Assembly (NCBI GenBank): GCA_963733885.1
Contig: CAVTES010000007.1
Location: forward strand, 310,001-374,000
Source of the DNA: JACVRW01 sp963733885
GTDB lineage: Bacteria > Actinomycetota > Thermoleophilia > Solirubrobacterales > Thermoleophilaceae
Length of the DNA: 64,000 bases
Direction: 5' to 3'
The notes under the pieces are model-generated. The model searched no databases. It saw only the letters and a program-made list of their open reading frames with translations, and was not told the origin of the DNA. Positions within the stretch are counted from its first letter, which is position 1; each line of letters begins with the position of its first letter. Below are positions 33,018 through 40,767 of the stretch, one piece after another. The position numbers and the translations under genes were made by a program.

Positions 33018-34040
33018 ATGGCTACGACCGGCCTGACGGTCGCTGTGACCGGACCCACCGGCGACCTCGGTCTCGGGATCGTGGACGCGCTCGAGCGATC
33101 GCGTTCGGTGAGGCGGATCGTCGGCATGGCCCGGCGCCCCTTCGAGCCCGGGGATCGCGGCTGGCGCAAGACCGAGTACCGCCAGGGCGACGTGACCGAC
33201 GACGCCAGCGTGCGCGATCTCGTCCAGGGCGCCGACGTGGTGGTGCACCTCGCGTTCGTGGTCGTGAGCGCCAGCGACGCCACGCACGGGCTGAACGTGG
33301 ACGGGTCGAGGCGCGTCTTCGAGCAGGCGGCGAAGGCCGGCGTGGAGCGCATCTGCTACGCGTCGAGCGTCGCCGCCTACGGCTTCCACGACGACAACCC
33401 GGACTGGCTGACCGAGGAGATCCCGCCGCGCGGCTCGGCACAGCATCCGTACTCGCACCAGAAGGCGGAGGTGGAGCGGGTGCTGGGCGAGGTGCTGCTG
33501 CGGCACAGCGGCACCGCCGCGTGGGTGTTCCGGCCCTGCATCGTGGCCGGCCCGGAGGCCCGCACGATGCTTCAGGAGATCCCGTACTTCCGCCTCGGGG
33601 AGGCGATGCCGGAGGCGGTGGCGAGGCTGCTCTGCTCGGTACCGGTGCTCAAGCCGGTCATCCCGGACCCCGGCGCCCGCTACCAGCTCGTGCACGAGGA
33701 GGACGTGGCGAGCGCGTTCGTGGCCGGTGTGCGCGGGGTCGGCGAGCCCGGCCCGTACAACCTCGCCGGCGGCGGCACCCTGACCATGACCGACCTCGCC
33801 GACGCCCTCGGCTGGTACTCGGTTCGAGTCCCCAAGCTGGCGCTCGACGCCACGGCCGAGATCGCCACGCGGGCCCCGCTCCTGCCCGACTCCGTCGCCT
33901 GGCTGCACGCAGCGCGAAAGCCGGTCCTGATGAAGACCGACCGCGCTCGTCAGGTGCTCAAGTGGCGGCCGCGGCACACCGGCCGGCGCACGCTCGACGG
34001 GATGGTGAAGGCCCACCGCGAGCGCTTGTTCGTTCGCTAG
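33018..34040 (+). CDS. NAD-dependent epimerase/dehydratase family protein
   Basis: 340-residue extended SDR: VAVTGPTGDLGLGIVDAL (GxxGxxG), VVHLAFVVVSA, SSVAAYG and the downstream YSHQKAEVERVL, whose Tyr and Lys lie in the YxxxK spacing. NAD(P)-linked sugar or other small-molecule epimerase/reductase; substrate unknown. It follows the RTX gene by 11 bp. The stop shares CTAG with the convergent Fe-alcohol dehydrogenase. Confidence 0.88.
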   Translation: MATTGLTVAVTGPTGDLGLGIVDALERSRSVRRIVGMARRPFEPGDRGWRKTEYRQGDVTDDASVRDLVQGADVVVHLAFVVVSASDATHGLNVDGSRRVFEQAAKAGVERICYASSVAAYGFHDDNPDWLTEEIPPRGSAQHPYSHQKAEVERVLGEVLLRHSGTAAWVFRPCIVAGPEARTMLQEIPYFRLGEAMPEAVARLLCSVPVLKPVIPDPGARYQLVHEEDVASAFVAGVRGVGEPGPYNLAGGGTLTMTDLADALGWYSVRVPKLALDATAEIATRAPLLPDSVAWLHAARKPVLMKTDRARQVLKWRPRHTGRRTLDGMVKAHRERLFVR

Positions 34041-35206
34041 AGGGCCGCCTTGTACAGCGCGGCGTAGTCCTCCTCGTCCATCTCCCGAGGGTTCAGGAGC
34101 GTGGTGCCGTCCCCCATCGCGCCCTCCACCAGCGCGGGGATCCCGTCCTCCGGCACGCCGACCTGGGACAGCCGCGTGGGGAGCCCGAGCCGCGCGACCA
34201 GCTCGGTCAGCCAAGCGGCGAGCGCCTCGCCGATCTCCGGCTCGTGAACGTCGAACAGGTCTCCGATGTCGCGATAGCGGTCGGCGATGTCCGCCCCGCC
34301 CGCAGCGTTGTGGCGGATCACGTGGGGCAGGTGGATGGCGTTGGCCACGCCGTGCGGCACGCCGAAGTGGGCGCCCGCGGAGTGCGACATCGCGTGCACC
34401 GACCCGAGCGCGATCGTGATCGCGAGATTGGCCGCGACCAACATGTTGCCGCGGGCCTCCTCGTCCTCCTCGCCGCGCTCGACGGCGCGCTCGAGGCTGT
34501 AGCGGATGATGCGGAGAGCCTGCAGGGAGCGGGCGTCCTGGGGCGGGCTCCAGTCTGTCGACACGTACCCCTCGATGGCGTGCGCGACCGCGTCCATCCC
34601 GGTGGCGGCGGCCACCGCCGCGGGCAGCGTCCGCGTTGTCTCCGGGTCCAGGATCGCGAGGCGCGGGAAGAGCGGGAAGTCGGCGATCTCGAGCTTCACC
34701 TTCTCCTCGTCGTCCTTGATCACAGCGGCCATCGACACCTCGCTGCCGGTGCCGGCCGTCGTCGGGATGCAGGCGAGCGGCGCCAGGTCGAGTGGGCGGC
34801 CCAGGCCTTCCTCCTCGCGCGGCATCAGGAAGAAGCCTTCCTGCTCGCGGGCCGTGCCGCCGTGGGTGAAGAGCGCGTCCGCAACCTTGGCGGTGTCCAT
34901 CACGGAGCCGCCGCCGACCGCCAGGAACGAGTCCGCGCCCGCCTCCTTGGCGGCTGCGGCGCAGCGCTCCACCACGGCGGTCGATGAGTCCTGCGGCACG
35001 TCGTCGAACACGCCGGCCACATCGAGGCCGCCGTCGGCGACCCCCGCCTCGACCCGCTCGACCAGCCCCGTGCCCCGCACGACGGGGTCGGTGACGACGA
35101 ACACGCGCCGGGCGCCCTCCTTCTTGAACTCGAAGCCCGTCGACTCGAGAAGGTCGTGCCCGGCGATCACCCGCGTGGGCGACGCGTACTGGAAGAAGTC
35201 CTTCAA
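34037..35206 (-). CDS. iron-containing alcohol dehydrogenase
   Basis: 389 residues of the group III Fe-ADH family: AVGGGSVMDTAK (NAD contact), PTTAGTGSEVS, and the metal ligands in MDAVAHAIEG (Asp and His) and SHSAGAHFGVPHG (two His). It oxidises or reduces an unknown alcohol/aldehyde. The TTG start overlaps the stop of the SCP2 gene (TTGA), so it is the last gene of a coupled minus-strand series RAM-thioesterase-SDR-SCP2-FeADH. Confidence 0.93.
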   Translation of the reverse strand: MKDFFQYASPTRVIAGHDLLESTGFEFKKEGARRVFVVTDPVVRGTGLVERVEAGVADGGLDVAGVFDDVPQDSSTAVVERCAAAAKEAGADSFLAVGGGSVMDTAKVADALFTHGGTAREQEGFFLMPREEEGLGRPLDLAPLACIPTTAGTGSEVSMAAVIKDDEEKVKLEIADFPLFPRLAILDPETTRTLPAAVAAATGMDAVAHAIEGYVSTDWSPPQDARSLQALRIIRYSLERAVERGEEDEEARGNMLVAANLAITIALGSVHAMSHSAGAHFGVPHGVANAIHLPHVIRHNAAGGADIADRYRDIGDLFDVHEPEIGEALAAWLTELVARLGLPTRLSQVGVPEDGIPALVEGAMGDGTTLLNPREMDEEDYAALYKAAL

Positions 35207-35622
35207 GAAGCCTCGAGCAGATCCCGGCGGCCGGCGTCCTCGAGCTGGCGGCGGTAGCGCGGGAACACCGGCTTCACGAGTGGCACCAGCTTCAGGATCT
35301 TCGGCACCGGCCCCTTTGCCTTCATCTGCCCGCGCGCCAGCGCCACGGTCACGTTCACCTGGCCGAGCCAGAAGCGGTGGGCGGTGTCGGCCTCCATCGT
35401 CATGACCACCTCGGGCTCGAGGAGGGTCTCGCCGAAATCGACCTGCCCCTCCTCGCCCTCGATCATCTTGACCGTGATGCGCGACTCGGGCTCGCGGTAC
35501 TGATACTGGACGATCGTGTTGGCCTGGCGGAACTTGGGCGCGAGCTCCTCGTCCTGGGCGAGGTCCTCGAACAGCCTGCCGATGGTGGCGTAGACCTCGT
35601 CGGCATCCTTGAAGTAGGCCAT
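35203..35622 (-). CDS. SCP-2 sterol-transfer family protein
   Basis: 139 residues. The SCP2 fold is suggested by YREPESRITVKMIEGEEGQVDFG and PEVVMTMEADTAHRFWLGQVNVTVALARGQMKAKGP. It probably binds a hydrophobic acyl or sterol-like ligand. Its neighbours (acyl-CoA thioesterase, SDR, Fe-ADH) suggest lipid or steroid-like substrate handling. Separated by 12 bp from the SDR gene upstream. Confidence 0.85.
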   Translation of the reverse strand: MAYFKDADEVYATIGRLFEDLAQDEELAPKFRQANTIVQYQYREPESRITVKMIEGEEGQVDFGETLLEPEVVMTMEADTAHRFWLGQVNVTVALARGQMKAKGPVPKILKLVPLVKPVFPRYRRQLEDAGRRDLLEAS

Positions 35623-35634
35623 GGCCGCGTGAGC

Positions 35635-36483
35635 CTATTTCCGGCCCGGGCGCGGGAAGGAGGTTCCGACCACGGCGTCCCAGGCCCGGTCGGGCAGCAG
35701 CGAGCGCTGCGCCATCAGCAGCCGCGCCGATGCCGTGACCTTGTACCGCGTGCGCGGGCGGTCCGCCGTCAGCGCCTTCTCGATCGCCTTCGCAACCGCC
35801 TCCGGGCCACCGCCGAGCTCGCCCAACGGGCCGTCGTAGGCGCCGGCAGTGGCGGCGGCGACCGCCGAGTTGAACTCGGCGTAGGGACCGTCATCCCGCG
35901 GCACCGAGGCGACCGAGGTCTCGCCGAAGCTGGTTCGGATCAGGCCGGGCTCGATCACCACCACGTCCACGCCGAAGCCACGCACCTCGAAGCGCATCGC
36001 GTCCGAGATCGCCTCCACCGCGTGCTTGGTCGCGTGGTAGATCCCGCCACCGGGGAAGGTGAGCTTGCCGCCCATGGAGCTGACGTTCACGATCCGGCCG
36101 CGCCCTTCGCGGCGCATGCCGGGCAGCACGAGCTGGGACATGCGCAGCAGGCCGAAGACATTGGTCTCGAACTGGCGGCGCACGTCGTCAATCGCCACCG
36201 TCTCAACGGCGCCGTTCTGGCTGTAGCCGGCGTTGTTGACGAGCGCGCCGACCGCACCCTCCGCCCGCTCGATCTCACCGACCGCGGTGCGCATCGAGTC
36301 CTCGTCGGTCACGTCGAGGGCGAGCGTGCGGCAACCGGCGCCCTTCAGGTCCTCGATCGAGTCGGGGCGCCGGGCGCTGGCGTACACGGTCATGCCGGCG
36401 CGGGCGAGCCGCTCGGCGACGGCGCGTCCGATGCCGGTCGAGCACCCGGTGATGAGCACGGCGCCTGGGGTCTCGGTGGCCAT
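35635..36483 (-). CDS. SDR family oxidoreductase
   Basis: 282 residues. TGCSTGIGRA, NNAGYSQNG, SSMGG and the catalytic YHATK are complete. The C-terminal region resembles 17-beta-hydroxysteroid/retinol-type SDRs (IYHATKHAVEAISDAMRFEV). The ATG at 36483 has AGAGGA upstream and gives the normal length. It lies 5 bp after the thioesterase stop in the five-gene operon. Confidence 0.9.
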   Translation of the reverse strand: MATETPGAVLITGCSTGIGRAVAERLARAGMTVYASARRPDSIEDLKGAGCRTLALDVTDEDSMRTAVGEIERAEGAVGALVNNAGYSQNGAVETVAIDDVRRQFETNVFGLLRMSQLVLPGMRREGRGRIVNVSSMGGKLTFPGGGIYHATKHAVEAISDAMRFEVRGFGVDVVVIEPGLIRTSFGETSVASVPRDDGPYAEFNSAVAAATAGAYDGPLGELGGGPEAVAKAIEKALTADRPRTRYKVTASARLLMAQRSLLPDRAWDAVVGTSFPRPGRK

Positions 36484-36488
36484 GACGC

Positions 36489-37271
36489 TCAATCCTCTCC
36501 CATTCGCCCGCGCCTGACCAGCAGCGTCTGGGCGGCGCGGCCGATGCGCCCCCGCTCGTCCCACAGTGCAGTCTCGGTCATGCCCAGGCCGTCGACCCGG
36601 GTCACCGCGTCGAGGCACAGCCACTCGCCCTCGAGCGGCCGCATCAGGTGGACGGTCAGTTCCGTGTTGATGAAGAGATGCGTGCGCCAGTCGAGCGCCG
36701 CGCTGACGCCGTTACCGGAGTCGGCGGCCACGAGCACGCGCTCGAGCGGCGTCGGGTCCTCGCCGTCCACAATGGGGACCCGCGTGCGCATCCAGACGGT
36801 GGCCGGGCCCGGCTGCCGCCACCCGCCGCGCACGAAGCTGTATTCCATCGCCTCGTGGTAGCCGAAGTCGTGGCCGGCCCCGGGAAAGTCGCTGGGACTG
36901 CCCTCGTCAGGACCCGGCGGCCGCTCCTCCTGATCCAGGTGCAGGGCGTGCTCGCCTGCCTGGAGGCGCCAGGCGCGGGCGCGCATCAGCTCCGCGCCGG
37001 GACCGGCCAGGGAGGCCTCCAGCATTTCGACACTGCGCCCCGGACGCGTCACGCTCGCCTCCACGGTCAGCGGCTCGAGCGGAACCGGCCCGAGGATCTC
37101 GCAGGTGATCCTCCCCACGCGCATCCCGTCGCGCGGCTCGCACCGCTCGATCGCCCCGCCTAGCAGGGCGGCGGGCGGGCCGGCGTGCTGGGCATTCGGA
37201 TCCCACGGGCCGCGGGTTGAGGCTGTGGGGACGAAGGTGGCTCCGTCCCGCTCGAAGAACGGCGGGGGCAC
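36489..37271 (-). CDS. thioesterase family protein (double hot-dog, TesB-like)
   Basis: 260 residues. GPWDPNAQHAGPPAALLGGAIER and the second half ALDWRTHLFINTELTVHLMRPLEGEWLCLDA match the acyl-CoA thioesterase-like 4HBT_3 group. It probably hydrolyses an acyl-CoA. The GTG start lies 3 bp after the stop of the RAM-domain gene, so the two are cotranscribed. Confidence 0.88.
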   Translation of the reverse strand: MPPPFFERDGATFVPTASTRGPWDPNAQHAGPPAALLGGAIERCEPRDGMRVGRITCEILGPVPLEPLTVEASVTRPGRSVEMLEASLAGPGAELMRARAWRLQAGEHALHLDQEERPPGPDEGSPSDFPGAGHDFGYHEAMEYSFVRGGWRQPGPATVWMRTRVPIVDGEDPTPLERVLVAADSGNGVSAALDWRTHLFINTELTVHLMRPLEGEWLCLDAVTRVDGLGMTETALWDERGRIGRAAQTLLVRRGRMGED

Positions 37272-37274
37272 CCC

Positions 37275-37550
37275 TCAGGCGCCGATCGAGAACATCGCCT
37301 CGAGATCGTGCTCGGAGAAGACCTCGAACGCGACCATGGTGTGCGTCTCCCGGATGCCGCGAATCCGCGACAGCCGGCCGGTCACGAGCTCGGCCAGCGC
37401 CTCGGCCTGGCGGAGGCGGATGATCGCAACGAAGTCCCACTCGCCGGTGATCGAGTACGCCTCGGTCACGCCCTCGACGTCGGCGAGCTTGCCGCCGAGC
37501 GAGTGCATCGCCTCCCGCTCCGCCTTGATCAGCACGAACGCGTGGATCAT
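37275..37550 (-). CDS. stand-alone Lrp/AsnC ligand-binding (RAM) domain protein
   Basis: 91 residues containing only the RAM effector domain (HAFVLIKAEREAMHSLGGKLADVEGVTEAYSITGEWDFVAIIR...). There is no DNA-binding region. Stand-alone RAM proteins bind amino acids or other small ligands and can modulate full-length Lrp proteins or enzymes. As the first gene of the lipid-type operon, it may sense a pathway metabolite. It is divergent from the zinc alcohol dehydrogenase with 29 bp between starts. Confidence 0.9.
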   Translation of the reverse strand: MIHAFVLIKAEREAMHSLGGKLADVEGVTEAYSITGEWDFVAIIRLRQAEALAELVTGRLSRIRGIRETHTMVAFEVFSEHDLEAMFSIGA

Positions 37551-37579
37551 GGCCGGGAACCTATACCGTCCGCTCGCGC

Positions 37580-38614
37580 ATGCAGGCGGTCACCTTCCAG
37601 GCGCCGGGCGAGGTCCGGGTCGAGGAGCGCCCCGAGCCCGAGCTGCTCGCGCGCGACGACGCGATCGTGCGTGTGGAGGCCACCGGCGTCTGCGGCTCGG
37701 ACCTGCACATCTACCACGGCCGGGTGGTGATCGAGCCCGGCTTCACGCTCGGCCACGAGTTCGTCGGTACGGTCGTGGCGGCGGGCGAGGGCGTGACCGA
37801 GGTGGCCGAGGGCGACCGCGTGCTCGGCTGCTACTGCTCCGCCTGCGGGACCTGCTTCTTCTGCCGCCGCGGCGACTTCCACAAGTGCGACGAGGGGCGC
37901 GTGTTCGGGCACGGCAAGACGCTCGGCTCGCTTCAGGGCGCGCAGGCCGAGCAGGTGCTGGTGCCACACGCGAACCTCACGCTGCGCCGCGTACCCGATG
38001 GCATGACGGACGACGCCGCGCTGTTCGCCGGCGACGTGATGGGCACCGGCTGGCACGCCGTCGACCAGGCCGGCATCCGTCCCGGCGACTCGGCGGCGGT
38101 GCTCGGACTCGGCCCGGTAGGCCTGTGCGCGGTCCAGGCGGCGCGCGCGGCGGGCGCCGCCAAGGTGATCGCGATCGACACCGTGGAGGAGCGGCTTGGG
38201 ATCGCGCGCGAGTTCGGCGCCGAGGCGGTGCACCTCACCGAGGACGATCCGCGCTCGGCGGTCAAGGCCGCCACCGGCGGCCGCGGCGTGGACGCCGCCA
38301 TCGACGCCGTCGGCCACCCGGACGTGCTCGAGCTGGCCGCGCGGGTAACGCGCAAGGCCGGGACGGTCGCGGCGATCGGCGTGTATGCCGAGCGCGTGCC
38401 GGTCCACATGGGGATCGTCTGGATCAAGGCGCTCACGCTGAAGACCGGGCACGCCAACGTGATCGGCCACGTCGACCGCGTGCTGGCCATGATGGCCGCC
38501 GGAGTTCTCGATCCCACGCCGCTCGTGACGCACCACATGCCGCTCGCCGAGGCCGCGGACGCCTACGCGGTCTACGACCGGCGCGAGGCGCTCAAGATCG
38601 TGATGACGCCGTGA
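37580..38614 (+). CDS. zinc-dependent alcohol dehydrogenase
   Basis: 344 residues, MDR family. Catalytic-zinc ligands lie in GVCGSDLH and GHEFVG; structural zinc is held by four Cys in CSACGTCFFCRRGDFHKC; the Rossmann loop is LGLGPVGLCAVQAA. It resembles threonine/sorbitol/formaldehyde-dehydrogenase-like MDRs and is probably NAD-linked. The next gene starts inside its stop codon (GTGA), and an aldehyde dehydrogenase follows, so an alcohol-aldehyde-acid route is plausible. TACCGT lies 10 nt before the ATG. Confidence 0.93.
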   Translation: MQAVTFQAPGEVRVEERPEPELLARDDAIVRVEATGVCGSDLHIYHGRVVIEPGFTLGHEFVGTVVAAGEGVTEVAEGDRVLGCYCSACGTCFFCRRGDFHKCDEGRVFGHGKTLGSLQGAQAEQVLVPHANLTLRRVPDGMTDDAALFAGDVMGTGWHAVDQAGIRPGDSAAVLGLGPVGLCAVQAARAAGAAKVIAIDTVEERLGIAREFGAEAVHLTEDDPRSAVKAATGGRGVDAAIDAVGHPDVLELAARVTRKAGTVAAIGVYAERVPVHMGIVWIKALTLKTGHANVIGHVDRVLAMMAAGVLDPTPLVTHHMPLAEAADAYAVYDRREALKIVMTP

Positions 38615-39240
38615 GCGTCGGCATGAGAGCCCTCCTCGTGCGGCGCCGAGAGATCCTCGCGCAGGGAGCGGAGCCGATTGGCTGGAAGATCGGGTTCAAC
38701 CTGCCCGAGTTCCAGGAGAAGCTCGGAATCGACGGGCCGATCGCGGGCTTTCTGACCACTGAAACCCTTCTCGAGGACGGGGCGGCCTGGTCCTTGGGCA
38801 GACAGGGAGAGGTGGTGGTGGAGTCGGAGGTCGCGGTCGAGCTCGGCGACGACGCCCGCTCCGTCACCGCCCTCCTCCCCGCCCTCGAACTGGCGGACCC
38901 GCCCGACCTGTCGCAGGACGTGGACACGATCCTGGCCGGGAACATCTTCCACCGCGCGGTGGCGTTCGGCCCCCGGATTGAGACGGATGCTCCTGGCGCT
39001 GGGCGCATCCTCGTGGACGGTGAGGAGCAGCATTCGTTCGGCGGCGAGCACAGCGGCGCTCGTCTCACCGAGATGGTCGACGCGGTGGCCGGTCGCCTGG
39101 CCGAGGAGGACGAGAGGCTCCAGCCCGGCGACCGCATCATTACCGGGGTGTTGGCGCCGCCGCACCCGGCGCAGCCGGGTAACAGGGTGCGGCTGGAGCT
39201 CGAGGCGCTCGGTGGCGTGGAGCTGCGCTTCACGGACTGA
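38611..39240 (+). CDS. 2-keto-4-pentenoate hydratase/FAH-like protein
   Basis: 209 residues of the FAH superfamily, MhpD-like: GWKIGFN, the acidic metal-binding stretch VVESEVAVELGD and GDRIITGVLAPPHP. It would hydrate or decarboxylate an enolised 2-keto acid, as in meta-cleavage pathways. It is shorter than MhpD (~260 aa): the N-terminal helices are reduced. The GTG start is coupled to the ADH stop; ATG at 38623 is an alternative. Confidence 0.85.
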   Translation: MSVGMRALLVRRREILAQGAEPIGWKIGFNLPEFQEKLGIDGPIAGFLTTETLLEDGAAWSLGRQGEVVVESEVAVELGDDARSVTALLPALELADPPDLSQDVDTILAGNIFHRAVAFGPRIETDAPGAGRILVDGEEQHSFGGEHSGARLTEMVDAVAGRLAEEDERLQPGDRIITGVLAPPHPAQPGNRVRLELEALGGVELRFTD

Positions 39241-39276
39241 CGCCGAACCGTATCTCGGACCCGTAGATTTCCGGCC

Positions 39277-40767
39277 ATGAGCACCGCAACGCTTCCCGAC
39301 GTCCTCTCCGAGCCCGCCCGCTCCTTCGCCGCCGGCCCGCATCGCCTGCTGATCGGCGGTGAGCGCCCGGAGGCGGCCGACGGGCGCACGTTCGACACGC
39401 TCGATCCGTCCACGGGCCGCACCATTGCGGCGGTGGCCTACGCCGGCGCGGAGGACGTGGACCGCGCGGTGCGTGCCGCCCGCGAGGCGTTCGACGACGG
39501 CCGCTGGAGCGGCATCGCCCCCGCCGCCCGCACGCGGGCGATGCTGGCGCTGGCGGACGCGCTGGAGGCAAACGCCGAAGAGTTCGCGGAGCTCGAGTCG
39601 CTCGACAACGGCAAGCCGGTGAAGCTCGCAAAGCGCGTGGACGTGCCCCTCGCCGTGGAGCACCTGCGCTACTTCGCCGGCTGGCCCACCAAGATCGCCG
39701 GCGACACGCTGCCGGTGACCCAGCCGAACATGCACTGCTACACGCGCAAGGAGCCGGTGGGGGTCTGCGGCCAGATCATCCCCTGGAACTTCCCGCTGCT
39801 GATGGCCGCCTGGAAGGTCGCGCCGGCGCTGGCCGCGGGCTGCACGATCGTGCTGAAGCCGGCCGAGCAGACCCCGCTCACGGCTTTGCGCCTCGGCGAG
39901 GTGGCGCTTGAGGCCGGCCTGCCGGAGGGCGTTCTGAACGTGATCACGGGCGATGGCGAGACCGGGGCCGCGCTGGTGGACCACCCGGCGGTCGACAAGA
40001 TCGCGTTCACGGGCTCGACCGTGGTGGGACGGGAGATCGGCGCGAAGACGGGCCGGGCGCTCAAGCGGGTGACGCTGGAGCTGGGCGGCAAGTCGCCGAA
40101 CATCATCCTGCCCGACGCCGACCTGGAGGTGGCGGTGAAGGGCGCCTACCAGGCGATCTACTACAACGCCGGCCAGGCCTGCAACGCCGGCTCGCGGCTG
40201 TTCGTGCACCGCGACCAGTACGACGCCGTGGTTGGCGCGCTGGTGGAGGCCGCCGGCAAGGCGCGGATCGGACCGGGCCTCGACCCGTCGAGCCAGCTCG
40301 GCCCGCTCATCTCGGCCGAGCAGGAGGAGCGCGTGCTGGGCTATATCGAGTCGGGCAGGTCGGAGGGCGCGGAGCTGGTGACGGGCGGCGCGGCGCGCGA
40401 GGGCGACGGCTGGTTCGTGGAGCCGACGCTGTTCAGCGCCACGAGCGACGACCTCACCATCGCGCGCGAGGAGATCTTCGGCCCGGTGCTGGTGGCGCTT
40501 CCGTACGACTCGATCGAGGAGGTCGCGCGCCGCGCCAACGACACCGAGTACGGCCTGGCCGCCGGGGTGTGGACGCGCGACCTGTCGAAGGCGCACAAGC
40601 TGGCCGCGATGCTCCGCGCCGGCGACATCTGGGTCAACACCTGGAGCGCGGGCGACCCCTCGGCGCCATTCGGCGGCTTCAAGTGCAGCGGCGTGGGGCG
40701 CGAGCACGGCCGCGAGGGCCTGAGCGCCTATCTCGAGAACAAGACGGTCTGGGTCAACCTGGGCTGA
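39277..40767 (+). CDS. aldehyde dehydrogenase family protein
   Basis: 496 residues, ALDH1/2-like: PWNFPLLMAAWKVAPALAAG, FTGSTVVGREI, the general base Glu in TLELGGKSPN and the catalytic Cys in YYNAGQACNAGS. It oxidises an aldehyde to the acid with NAD(P)+. It may finish the ADH-FAH route upstream, or serve the convergent hydroxyproline-type genes; sequence alone does not decide. TAGATT lies 7 nt before the ATG, so it has its own promoter. The last 14 bp overlap the convergent FAD oxidase gene. Confidence 0.95.
   Translation: MSTATLPDVLSEPARSFAAGPHRLLIGGERPEAADGRTFDTLDPSTGRTIAAVAYAGAEDVDRAVRAAREAFDDGRWSGIAPAARTRAMLALADALEANAEEFAELESLDNGKPVKLAKRVDVPLAVEHLRYFAGWPTKIAGDTLPVTQPNMHCYTRKEPVGVCGQIIPWNFPLLMAAWKVAPALAAGCTIVLKPAEQTPLTALRLGEVALEAGLPEGVLNVITGDGETGAALVDHPAVDKIAFTGSTVVGREIGAKTGRALKRVTLELGGKSPNIILPDADLEVAVKGAYQAIYYNAGQACNAGSRLFVHRDQYDAVVGALVEAAGKARIGPGLDPSSQLGPLISAEQEERVLGYIESGRSEGAELVTGGAAREGDGWFVEPTLFSATSDDLTIAREEIFGPVLVALPYDSIEEVARRANDTEYGLAAGVWTRDLSKAHKLAAMLRAGDIWVNTWSAGDPSAPFGGFKCSGVGREHGREGLSAYLENKTVWVNLG

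Noticed and set aside
38611..39240. Calling the FAH-fold protein the fumarylacetoacetase of tyrosine breakdown
   Set aside because: Its sequence is MhpD-like and short, and it lies 32 kb from hppD-hmgA coupled to an ADH; true FahA motifs are not seen.
39277..40767. Assigning the ALDH firmly as 2-oxoglutarate semialdehyde dehydrogenase of the hydroxyproline route
   Set aside because: The sequence looks ALDH1/2-like, it lies on the opposite strand and has its own promoter-like box; the assignment is left open.
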